Assembly (NCBI GenBank): GCA_914767715.1
Contig: OU612068.1
Span: forward strand, 15,626,001 to 15,686,000
Source: Membranipora membranacea
Taxonomy: Eukaryota > Bryozoa > Gymnolaemata > Cheilostomatida > Membraniporidae
Direction of reading: 5' to 3'
DNA length: 60,000 nucleotides
Below are positions 48,591 through 59,633 of the stretch, piece by piece. How positions within the stretch are numbered: position 1 is the stretch's first letter; each line of letters begins with the position of its first letter. A program made the translations under genes and the position numbers. Under the pieces are notes generated by a model. That model ran no database searches. It was not told the origin of the DNA and saw nothing but the letters and a program-made list of their open reading frames with translations.

Positions 48591-51500
48591 GTTTTTAAAA
48601 CACCTGATGTTGAGCCTGCCGTATTTAAGGTATTCATAGGAGGATGACAGGCTATCAACTATGGGAGGGGGAGCCCAGCAGGTACGACCGTAATCATTCC
48701 TGAAGTAGAGCATCCCGTACGTCTCTTGCTTTAACGATCGATGAACACTCCATCTGTAAAATTCAATCATAATTGGAACTGTGAACCCCCTTCCGGAAAC
48801 TCAGCTTGTTCTCTTTGATATAAAAATACACATCTAAACCAGCACATCATCGTTTCAATAAACACCCAACTTATTACAACTAAACTATTTAGAAATCAAG
48901 TTAGTCTGGGTACTTGAGCCCAAATGCTGGTGGAGCTGTAACATGACAACCATTTCACACAGACTACCTTTCTTGTTCCAAATGGTACTGGGCCACAAAA
49001 GGCCTGACAATTTTAAGATTACAGGAAGGACAGAGATGATGAAAAAATGGTAATCGTTCTTCGGTAATGCAACTGATTCAGAGTTTTAAAATTTGTTCAC
49101 TTGAAAAAGTGCAAGGGCTATGGTGATCATTGACACGTTGGCATTTTATTATTGGTATTGTAGTATTGTGCGTTAAATTTGAGTTGTGTTCAAATATGCA
49201 ACAGATAATTTGAGATCACGTGGTAAATCCCGATTTTCCGTGAAAGCGCTGCGGTGCAACTTACTTGCATGCCAGTCTTGTGACTTTTCTGGGAATTCCA
49301 CAGAAGCACTTTTCAGTTCTCCGTAAAGGTACTGGTTGATGGTTGTCTTCAGAAAACAAAGGCATCCATGTTGTTTCACTACCAATCTTATCGTTTATGA
49401 ATACAATTACAAATGAAAATGCCAGGAGTAATTGTGCAAATACATAAGCTTCACCGAATAACTACTACAGAAATTTCTTGAATCTTCATTACAGCAGAGA
49501 TCTCATTCAATTTGCCTACCTTCCACCACTTTTGGGAGGAGACGTGGCGCTGGTATCGGGCGTTTTTCAGCTGCCGTGGTGGCAGAGCTGTTACTGCGCT
49601 GAAACACAGTAGTTCCAGTGGAATCAGGCTGTATAGATAAACCCTCTAGATTTTTGTAGATTTCGTTATCTTCGGATTTAGATTTTCTCAATACCTGTGA
49701 GGATATAATGGTGGAAGGTTGAGGTGAAAGGAACAAACATGATTCAATTCATATGTGCGACACACAGACATCATTCTGATCTGTAATCAAAAGCAAAGAA
49801 ACACAATATTCTCGGGAGGGTGAAAGCATTAAGAGTTTTTGGTTAAAACAATATGTGGTATAAGTCGTCAGATCTGAGATCTGAGACTGATGGTAACCAA
49901 AATGACGCAAGCGGCAGTCTCTCTTTAGGTCTTGTCACTAAAAAACTAAAAGCGTGTTTCAAACAATTAATAAATGTTATAAAAGCAGTTCAATTATGAT
50001 GAACTATTTTACATAGTGTGGATAGCAGGCTAGTTATCGAGCTGAACAAAGAAGAAGTTTCTAAAATAATCATAAGAAGTTGCGCTATTCACTGATAAAG
50101 CTTTATAATTGTATGACTGAGTTCTCTTCCACACAGCTAGTCTACGGGTTGGGTTAATCACTCTGCACAGCAAAAAAAAATGTCAACTTACCCGCCGTTG
50201 GTCCTGCAAATTATGTTTGGTTAAATTGATTAAAGATGCCACCTGAATGGTTTGTCATAATATAGCAAAAATCTTGCATTTTTTTGGTAAAAGCCTGACA
50301 TGTTTTCAAATGCCTTGTAGCTGTCAGCTATGTAGCTTTCGTGGCAGTGCATAGATACACACTACATTGTTGTGGAATTTCTGGAACACCAGGTAAGGCA
50401 CTTGTCGTGGTCATTTCAAAAACATCCGTTATGTAGTATTTTGTAGAATTCCTCATTCACATTTCCGGCCTGTATGTGACAAGGTAGATATGAGTTAGAT
50501 GAGTCTCTAATTGATGTAGTAGATGGCCCAATTAAAAAGAAATCAAAAGCACACAATAGAGATGACTTTTCTTGGCTCACCTCATCTTCATTAACATTTG
50601 GCACTCGCTTGAGAGGCGGTCTCCTCGGAAACTCTTTAGGCTCTGCAGGTAAATCTTGAAAGTCAGGATTCTGTATCCCTTTCTTGAATTTGCAGGTGGT
50701 CCCAAGGTTGTTACCTGCAGTAAAATTCAAATGATGAAACATTAAGTGAACTATTTTACACAACCCAACCTCCATATAATTTTAAGTATGCTTATTTCAC
50801 AATGAAGATTTGCCTTCTTAAATTCATTCAACTGTAATATTAAGAAATTCTCTGGTCGATTCTAGATAATATCATGGTTATAAATACACTTTGAGATAAA
50901 AATGAAAAATTTCAAATGCCATTTAATTAATCTTGTCAACACTATCTCGTAGGTTAAAGTTAGACCACACACCACAATGTGTTTTATTGAGTTTATTGAG
51001 TTGACACAAAATTTATGGTGAACTTCGATTAGACTCCTAAAAAACTGTCTGTAAAAATGGTCATTGCTTTTAGCATAAAACCAAAAAACATCTCTTCTTA
51101 TCGTTATTGTTACCTGTTAGAGTTTTGTTGTCTAAGAATTTGATTAGGTCTTTCAGTGAAGATATTTTCTGTGAGAAGGTGGAGTCTTGTAGAATGGAGT
51201 AAAATACCAGAGGAGTATCGCTGCCATGAGCTTCAACAACCTCAGAGTTTACAGGAAAATGTAGTATTGCATCACGATCAGCACTAGCTGAAGACCTGCA
51301 AATATGCACAGCCAGCCTTTAAAAGCGTTCGGGATGGCGATCGCGGCCGTAGGCGGTCGTTAACGACCGCCTACGGCCGCGATCGCCATCCCGAACGCTT
51401 TTAAGGGCTGGCTGTGCAAATATGGTGCTGATTGAAACATTTAATCATAGAGTATATAATAACTCTATGTCTTTAATCAATGGATTAGAGAGATGCAAGA

Positions 51501-54089
51501 CAGGATATCATATTAAGTATTGGTCAAACTATGTAACTCTGGTCTAAATGTTAATGCTAACACAGAATCAGTTACCTGGCCAGCGGAAAGAGGTTGGCGT
51601 TTTTTGAGAGTTGTGTGCTGATGCATTGTTGAGGGAAAGGAACTTGTAGTCTGGAACAGAGGGGTTTTCTTACCTTTCCAACAGCGTATTTTTTTACACT
51701 TTCTACAATTTAGTACCTCTTTGGATGAGCCTCATCAAGTTTTGTAGTTGTACTTGTAGACTTTTCTAGCCTAATCGAGTTAGACAGGCATATAAACAAG
51801 TTTTCTGTTTGGTTTTACTAAGCACTCACTTTTTAACAGACACAACAAGAATATGCTCTTTACTAGGTCTGAGAACAAAGGTCCCGTTTTCTATGTCAGT
51901 GGTAGACAGCTTTGTTGCAACCTACAATGTATTGAATGCATTGTATGAAATTTATCATAGAGGAAGTACCGTAATTATTGCCTTTATCACCAGTTTGTTC
52001 AGGAAGTATGGCATAAATAGATTGAGAGAATAAAATATTTGAAGCAGTCAAGAGTCTTCTTTAAAATGCACCGACTTCAATATAAAGTTCACAAACATTT
52101 TCTAGTCTTGGCTAAGGCAGGGAGAATTTCCTCCTGGCTAAGGGTGACACTTGACTAACGGAGCACTCAGACTATCTTGTATCCCTTTCACTATACCTTT
52201 CTAGCGTCATCAAGACTTTTCCAGTAGCAGTACACTTGAGTGGCCTCCTTGAGCATGTGTTCTCGAATATCTAATGAGTGAGATTGCTTCCTAAAACATA
52301 ATTCAATAATATTTCAATCACTGTTTTTCGGATAGCCGGCCATTTTTTGTGACCAAAATCATAGCATGAGATAGATAAATCAGATCTGTTTTGCCTGTTT
52401 ATCCCATACCCTTGTATGCTACAGTTTTTTTGGTGTAGTTAGCTGCCATTTTTTGCTGAATTAATTAGTTCTGTTTATTGCTGTATCAGTGGTGTGTCCC
52501 AACCTCTTTTCTGTGATTAACTCGGATTCACAGTTAGTCGAATTTGGTGTCCATCCGTCTGTATTCTATGAATTAATCGAGATAAAAAAGTATCTCTTCC
52601 AGTGTGAAATTTATAACATTTTCTTTATTTGACCCCCCCCCCCCCCCTCCCGTACAACTCTATAGAAACATCGAATATAGAAATTTATACTTCCTCGGCG
52701 CATTATTGCTCAGTTACGCCAAGCTGCAAGAACCAAGTTCCAAAAACACAGATATTGTATTGAAAGAACTATGGGTGACCATTCTTTTATATCTGAACTT
52801 TGGTCACATGGTAACACCATCGCAACATAAACAGAGCTGTATAATAAGGACAACTACCCGATGTCGATAAGCCCCTAAAATTCCACATACCACATGCCTA
52901 CAGCTGAGTCTGGTCTATTCAAAGCTCCTCCCAGGCAAACTTCCCTCTTAATTATAAATGCGAATCCTGTGAGTTGGTAGAGTTGAGAGTTAGCCAGTGA
53001 TAGGTTGCTGTTTCTACACACCATAGGTAGATATGATAAGAGAACCATAAGTGAGCTTGTGTTGACCTTATCAGGCTACCAACTAGAATTTCGGATCGGG
53101 CAAAGTAAGGTTTGACCTTTCATTGAGTAGAAGACAAATAAAGTTTGATGATTTCTAGTCCATAACATGCCCACTTAATTTCTTTGCAAATAAATCTTTG
53201 CTATGGTGTGAGTTAAGTGCAGTTTTGAACATATCTGCATCTGCACCTTTACGATGACCAGATTATCATTATCAGGAATGTTTATGTACAGCCTCTAAAC
53301 AAGGAGTAAAACTCCTTGCTCTAAACTAGAAAGCTCTTGGTGGTGGTTTAATATAACACCTTCACATTCCCATGATTTACAGCCATAATACACTTGATTG
53401 ATTTAACCAAAGAGTACTCCTCGATATAACAACAACAATTTATTATTGGGTTGCAATTGCTGGTTGTTTTTATGATCTGTTGAGAAAGCAGCTGATGTGC
53501 CAAATAAAAATTTGACATGCTATTAGCTATGATAAGCCCTGTCGGCTACGCCTACTGGGTGTGGAAAGACAGCAACTGTGGTGCCAATACATACAGGCTT
53601 ATCAAATTCCACAATCATATCTGAATATCACAGTCGACATGTAACTTTGGCAGCATAGTGGCTTTCAGCTTGATACTCTATAAACATTGTAATCTTACGA
53701 TGAGACGACAGTTTACATGCACACTGAGGAAGTAAAAGAGAAGTAAAGCCTACTCACTTAGGCGGCTCAATACTAAAAACTTAGTAATGCAACAACAAGA
53801 ACAAACTCATATGCTAGTATGTAGCCTTTGGAGTTGGGTTGGTGTGTAAAGGATATTTTGATACCGTGTTTGAGGAGGGGAGGGTGATATTACCAGAGTA
53901 ACGCCTTGATTTTGAGGGCAATAATGCTAGCAGTTTCTTGCCTTTATATATTTACTGACGCCAGTATCGAGTTAAAGTTAATAGCGGCTGTTCAAGGTTA
54001 TAGTGTTACATGTGTAACCATTGCGGTACTTACTGCTCAAAAGGTAACGTTGTCATGACATAGTTGATCCTGCTCCGAGGCTCCCCCAT
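48591..54089 (-). CDS. SH2-domain adaptor-like protein
   Basis: Exons in transcript order: 54089-54034, 52290-52197, 51921-51830, 51650-51576, 51295-51114, 50714-50581, 49694-49520, 49331-49265, 48753-48591. All phases close, about 346 residues; the end may be a small exon at about 48466 (Leu, Gln, stop). The start reads MGEPRSRINYVMTTLPFEQK. The second and third exons begin an SH2 domain: CYWKSLDDARKVATKLS, then ENGTFVLRPS (FLVRES equivalent with the phosphotyrosine-binding arginine), then ILVVSV. The C-terminal SH2 helix fits ISSLKDLIKFL. Two proline-rich basic segments follow (FPRRPPLKRVP; KRPIPAPRLLPK), likely SH3 ligands, plus EIYKNLEG, a YxN tyrosine of the GRB2-SH2 type. The architecture resembles haematopoietic-type adaptors, but the family is not identified. 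An alternative last exon (50469-50416) would stop the protein at about 228 residues. Confidence 0.75.
50061..50415. other. Intron of the SH2 adaptor gene
   Basis: No exon or repeat recognised. The homology to copy 2 cannot be followed because the window ends. Confidence 0.5.
51307..51416. mobile_element. 110-bp near-perfect hairpin MITE with 8-bp target duplication
   Basis: Two 55-bp arms with one mismatch meet at GTTAAC. The ends are CACAGCCAGCC and inverse. CAAATATG is repeated exactly at both sides (51299-51306 and 51417-51424). It is GC-rich against the AT-rich surroundings. hAT elements make 8-bp duplications and have CA...TG ends, so a hAT-type MITE is likely. On the minus strand it sits immediately upstream of the splice acceptor of the exon ending at 51295. 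Confidence 0.9.
53300..53318. mobile_element. 19-bp palindrome with perfect 7-bp direct repeats
   Basis: CAAGGAGTAAAACTCCTTG, flanked by CTCTAAA on both sides (53293-53299 and 53319-53325). It lies in intron 1 of the SH2 adaptor gene. Sisters at 23582 and 33244. Confidence 0.72.
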
Positions 54090-54875
54090 CTCAAGTTTAC
54101 TTCTTGGGTGAGCGAGAAGACAGGTGAAACTATACGCTGACTTCTGTTGTAGCTAGATCAGCCTGTCAAATGAAGCAAATGCCCAACTAATCAGTAGAAT
54201 AACTCCTGCTACAAGTAGTCAGTCTGTAAGTAACTAGCTAAAGCATTAAACACTTTGCCTTCTACTAATCTGTAATGTCCCTGAAGTTTGATTTGTGAAT
54301 GCATTCGATGTGATAAATGACTGTCCTTTTATCTACACATTGCATAGGGCCTAATATACATAAAACGTTAGATAGATATATAAACATCAGATCGTCACAT
54401 ACAATAATGAGAAAGAAGAACCACAGGCTACATTCTAACTTCCTCGTCGTACCTCAATGAATAATAGTCTGCATACTTTAATTGGGTATTATCGGAGAGT
54501 AGTGCTGATTTTATAATTGGAAAAGCCCGAATGTGAACATATTATCGGTATAGACTCACTGTCATAATAGGGTGTGAGTTTTCCTTGTTCCTTCTTATTG
54601 CAGTATACCATAGATAGATAAAACCAAGAGGTGCAGCAACGAAATCAAACGTCTATCATACGATCAACAACTAGATGCCAAATATTTTACCACTTCTACA
54701 TACTGAGTAATTCTTCTATAACTCCAGGAAATAAACCAATTTCAACAGAAATCCACTCAGATAATCTCTTCACCATCGGTCTTTTCTATGATGTCATGAT
54801 GATGTGGTGGTTTATTATTATGTGGAAGATGGGAGAATATCGTCAGTGAAATGATCATTTTGATTACAGCTTTTC
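54090..54875. other. Upstream flank of the SH2 adaptor gene
   Basis: The presumed promoter and 5' UTR of the minus-strand gene lie here. No coding exon or repeat is recognised up to the foldback element. Confidence 0.5.
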
Positions 54876-55214
54876 TATCTGGTACCCGGCCATAATGCCA
54901 TGGTCAAAATGCCATTGGGACAAAATGCCAGTGACATAATGCCATTGCCATAATGCCATGGCCATAATGCCAGAGGTGATAACACCACTGAACACTATAC
55001 CAATGCCAAAATACCAGTAGTACAAAACACCAGTTTTGTCAAAATACCAGTGGACATAAAGCCAGATTGGACATAATGCCATTTGGGACAACATACCATA
55101 TCCCAAAATACCATTGCCATAATGCCAATATATGTAACCAAAGGAGATCAAGTCACGCTGTATTTTCTTTGCTAGTCATATTACAGCTGCGAGTTGCTCG
55201 GTCAGGTTAGGAAG

Positions 55215-55275
55215 TGGTTCAGCTGGTTAGACCCATCTTCATGTCTCGAAGTTTCTACGTTTGAATGTTTTTCTA
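55215..55275 (+). other. tRNA-like promoter boxes in the foldback left arm
   Basis: GTGGTTCAGCTGGTTAGA fits the tRNA A box, and ACGTTTGAATG, about 30 bp on, resembles a weak B box. This could be a tRNA-derived SINE head. There is no cloverleaf, so it is not a functional tRNA gene. Confidence 0.3.
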
Positions 55276-55922
55276 TGAGGTTTGTTGGGCCCCATTGTAC
55301 TGAAGGCTAGTGTGTGGTGCAGAAATTGCAGCCAAATATTGTGCCATCAACTCTGTGGGCTATGGCAAATTGATTGACTCTCTAAAATTGACCAACTTTA
55401 TGTCTTGGCTTGAAGGGTTTTTGACTAGTCTTGTTTTATGCCATTACCAGCATCATGAAGGCTAGCATGATTATAAAAATAGTGTAGGAAAATTCTGACC
55501 ATGAGTTCATGAGTATGCAGCTTAGCATGAAATACAATCTTTTTCAGCATCAAGACACTGAAAAATTGACAATTTTGACTTAACCTACACAAACATCTGA
55601 GGCAAGGCCACTTTTAGAACAGTCATAATGATTATCTTTGTATTTGGATCCTTTTTTTATATCTTGTTCATAGTTTTCAACCTGATACCGAGACATTTGG
55701 CAACATATTGCAATGCCTAGTTTTTCTTTTTAATCACAACAAGTATAAACTTTTCTGATATGTTTTATCCCTTAGTGCCCGTTGTATCCGCTATGCACCA
55801 CTTGACCAGAGACCCCACCAACCCGGCTGTGAGTTCGCACCCTGGCCCTGCCCAAACTCCCAAAATGAACAAGGACCTCTCTCCTTGCTTGTTACCGGTT
55901 TTATTAATTCAAGTTTGTTCGA

Positions 55923-56760
55923 TCAAGCGTTGTATTCATGGTTTGTTATCATATCTAAAATATTTTGAATTAAGTATGATTTTAATAAAAGTTTCAAAAT
56001 TCTGTATTCAAAAAGAATTTGTAATGGCATGATTTTTAGTTTTTCAAAATTATTAGAAATGTGACCCCTGATTCCCTTAATGACATGTAGAGCATTTTTT
56101 TGCCGTATCTGGCTATCACTTGCATCGCCCCAGAACTCTAATTCTAATGCTGGACCGAGTGCTTGTATCATCATCAGGGTTAAATTTAATTTCATTTTCA
56201 AGCTTCTAAAATGTTTCATGTTGTTCCTTTTTCTTCTAAAATAGTTCCTGAATATCAGCTTTTAATCTTCTGGTTAAAAATTTTTTTTGGGGTTTCAAAA
56301 AGGTTTTCTCATAGTTTTTCACAAAACAATTGATGATACACCATTCATTTATCAGAGGTAAATTTCTCTTCGTAATTTTAGGTTCAGTACTAAAAATATT
56401 AGTATTGTCAGCAAAAAGTATTTAATTGATCAGGTGATGCATTTAAAAGATCAATATTATAAATTATAAATAGTGCTGGCCCGAGAACCGAACCATGGGG
56501 AGCACCGATCATGACAGGTAGTAAAACCGACTTAATTCATTTACCAAGACAAAATGATTTCTATTTAAAAGATAATTTTCTAACAGTCGACATGAGGGGG
56601 AAGAATATCTGAAAAATATCTGTTTACTTATAAGAATGCCGTGATTTATTGTATCAAAAGCTTTTGAAAGATCTAAAAACAAACTTCTATCATTAAAATG
56701 GTTGTAAAGTTGTTCCATTATAATATTGATTGTGTCAGTTGTACTGCGCGTCCATCTCAT
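55923..56760 (-). pseudogene. Degraded LINE reverse transcriptase
   Basis: On the minus strand, in order: RSTTDTINIIMEQL, LFLDLSKAFDTINHGIL (palm motif A with its aspartate), GAPHGSVLGPALFIIYN (motif B) near 56451-56505, FADNTNIF near 56401-56424 (the catalytic FADD has become FADN), then thumb-like sequence (ALELEFWGDASDSQIRQKNA, HVIKGI). Frame changes and the lost catalytic aspartate show it is dead. It sits between the foldback arms, opposite in sense to the right-hand arm. Confidence 0.85.
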
Positions 56761-57525
56761 GCCAAATTTATGGGTATTTGGCAGTTGTCACTTTTAGGTT
56801 GAACAGATTTTTTCTTTTTGTAATCTTATCAAGTTATTAGTAGCATGAGTCTCTAGGGCAGCGATGAGTCAAGACTTTAAAATAAAAAAATTTGGAGTTA
56901 TCCAGAGTTATTGTCATAAATTATTCTAGAGAATAGTTGGGGAGTATTTGTTACAAGTCACTAGCTCTCAGTTTGTTGTGGACCCCAACAAACCCCAGAT
57001 ATCATTGAAATTGAACGAAGAAACTTTATGAGTTGCAGCTGTGCCACCTCCTTCTCTCAACGAGCAACTCGCAGCTGTAATACAACTAACACACAAAAAA
57101 ACTGCAGTGTGGCTTGATCTCCTTTGGTTACATATTTTGGCATTATGGCAATGGTATTTTGGGATATGGTATGTTGTCCCAAATGGTATTATGCCCAATC
57201 TGGCTTTATATCCATTGGTATTTTGACACAACTGGCGTTTTGTATAACTGGTATTTTGGCATTGGTATAGTGTTCAGTGGTGTTATCACCATTACAATTA
57301 TAACCATGGCATTATGGCAATGGCATTATGTCAATGGCACTTTGTCCCGATGGCATTTTGACCATGGCATTTTGACACGGAATCTATTTATCTACTAGAT
57401 GCAGAGAAATTATTTGGGAAACAGTTTATAAAACAGATCCAATATGCATTCATTTAGTTTATATTTCATGATGTCACCTGCGAGCACATTACGCGTAAAA
57501 AAATAATGATGATGATCTATAAATA

Positions 57526-57795
57526 TTACTCCACGAACTGTGGAACCATATCAAATGAGAAAAAAATTCGATCAGTATGCAGAATAATTGAAACATCCTG
57601 TTGAGGTTTTCTGAACCATATCGTTAGAGAAATATGAATAGCTGAGCATATTTGACGATGTTCCCATGCTCTGTTGACAGCGAGTCGTATATACAGTAAG
57701 CAGAAGAGTGGCCCGAGGAGGGTGCCTTGAGGTGTTCCGTTTTTCGTTTTCAAGGTTTGGCTGATGGAGTTGCCTAACCTTTAATAGGATTTAAA
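57526..57795 (-). mobile_element. Reverse transcriptase fragment, copy 2
   Basis: Twin of 47424-47690 with the same KNGTPQGTLLGPLF motif. It shares the truncation point, so the LINE fragment was there before the duplication. Confidence 0.7.
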
Positions 57796-58465
57796 GTGCT
57801 TTGATAATTGTTGTTTAAAATGAGTAAGTTTGGTTGCTGAGCGAGAACAAATGCAGCCTTAGAAGGAAAATTAATATGTGTCTCATGTTTAATTTACACC
57901 ATAACTTGTCTCACTGAGATGTTATGGATGTTATGGAATTTTGCAAAAGAATGTATACCAAACTCATGCTCAGTCATTGTCAGACACTTGTGATAAATCA
58001 TGTTAAAACAACTGATGTGCACACTATTTCTACAGCGAGGTACTTTTCTTACTGATGCAGAGTATGCATTTTTCCTCAAAACCAGATAGAGCAGTATATT
58101 GCTGAATATAGCTACATCCTAGTGGAAAACACTCTCTGGCTGCCAAATTTCATATTTGCTGAAGTTTAGCAATTCACTGTCATCTGAATATGTTCCTTTC
58201 TTTACATACTGTAAAAAAGCATGAGATTAAGCAGAGATCAGGAGTCGTCTTATCTTTCATAGAATAAAAGTTTTATTCAATCGTATCTCATTGTGATCCT
58301 AGATCAATGTAATCTACTTACCTCCTTATTGAAGCTTAAAAATGGGAGAAAGATTGAACAGTCAAGAAAGTAGATGATCACAGCGTTCACGTTGCAAACA
58401 GTAAATTCCAAATTTCAATAAGTAATTATTGTGAAATCCAACTATGAATTAGTTTGGGAGCTTAC

Positions 58466-59633
58466 GTTTTTAAAACACCTGATGTTGAGCCTGCCGTATT
58501 TAAGGTATTCATAGGATGAGAGGCTATCAACTTTGGGAGGGGGAGCCCAGCAGGTACGACCGTAATCATTCCTGAAGTAGAGCATCCCGTACGTCTCTTG
58601 CTTTAACGATCGATGAACACTCCATCTGTAAAATTCAATCATAATTGGAACTGTGAACCCCCTTCCGGAAACTCAGCTTGTTCTCTTTGATATAAAAATA
58701 CACATCTAAACCAGCACATCATCGTTTCAATAAACACCCAACTTATTACAACTAAACTATTTAGAAATCAAGGTAGTCTGGGCACTTGAGCCCAAATGCT
58801 GGTGGAGCTGTAACATGACAACCATTTCACACAGACTACCTTTCTTGTTCCAAATGGTACTGGGCCACAAAAGGCCTGACAATTTTAAGATAACAGGAAG
58901 GACAGAGATGATGAAAAAATGGTAATCATTCTTCGGTAATGCAACTGATTCAGAGTTTTAAAATTTGTTCACTTGAAAAAGTGCAAGGGCTATGGTGATC
59001 ATTGACACGTTGGCATTTTATTATTGGTATTGTAGTATTGTGCGTTGAATTTGAGTTGTGTTCAAATATGCAACAGATAATTTGACATCACGTGGTAAAT
59101 CCCGATTTTCCGTAAAAGCGCTTCGGTGCAACTTACTTGCATGCCAGTCTTGTGACTTTTCTGGGAATTCCACAGAAGCACTTTTCAGTTCTCCGTAAAG
59201 GTACTGTAATCAAAGCAAATCTTGATTCATTGGAAAATATATTATCAAGAACTTTTGTTTGAACTTTTGTTTTTTGAGTTGATGGTTGTCTTCAGAAAAC
59301 AAAGGCATCCATGTTGTTTCACTACCAATCTTATCGTTTATGAACACAATTACAAATGAAAATTCCAGGAGTAATTGTGCAAATACATAAGCTTCACCGA
59401 ATAACTACTACAGAAATTCTGGAATCTTCATTACAGCAGAGATCTCATTCAATTTGCCTACCTTCCACCACTTTTGGGAGACGTGGCGCTGGTATCGGGC
59501 GTTTTTCAGCTGCCGTGGTGGCAGAGCTGTTACTGCGCTGAAACACAGTAGTTCCAGTGGAATCAGGCTGTATAGATAAACCCTCTGGATTTTTGTAGAT
59601 TTCGTTGTCTTCGGATTTAGATTTTCTCAATAC
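58466..59633 (-). CDS. SH2 adaptor paralogue, last three coding exons (5' part outside the window)
   Basis: Exons 59633-59462, 59203-59137 and 58625-58466 match those at 49694-49520, 49331-49265 and 48753-48591. The first is 3 bp shorter (one residue missing in RPIPAPRLPK) and the last is 3 bp shorter (SLSSYEY instead of SLSSSYEY), so both indels keep frame. The tyrosine motif reads EIYKNPEG. Splice sites are kept. Whether the SH2 part is also duplicated cannot be seen. Confidence 0.7.

Larger units (their letters stand above)
47392..50060. repeat. Segmental duplication, copy 1
   Basis: Matches 57494-60000 almost base for base, with differences of a few percent and several indels. The homology starts sharply at CGTAAAAAAATAATG in both copies and reaches the window end in copy 2, so the full length is unknown. 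Both copies are in the same orientation, about 10.1 kb apart. It contains an RT fragment and the last three coding exons of the SH2 adaptor gene. Confidence 0.95.
54880..57390. mobile_element. Foldback (FB-like) element with long, internally repetitive inverted arms
   Basis: The left arm (54880 to about 55315) and right arm (about 56960 to 57390) are inverted copies. The outer 270 bp of each arm consists of degenerate 11-13 bp units around AATGCCATTGG. The inner part carries GATCAAG, TTACAGCTGCGAGTTGCTCG and GGTTTGTTGGG in both arms. The centre, about 1.6 kb, holds a dead LINE. Arms built of short subrepeats are typical of Drosophila FB and Galileo elements. No transposase gene is seen and no target duplication could be fixed. 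Confidence 0.75.

Noticed and set aside
52820-54690. Two open frames with similar peptides (QSCIIRTTTRC and TSIIRSTTRC)
   Set aside because: The nucleotide match is weak and short, without splice sites or domain; probably coincidence.
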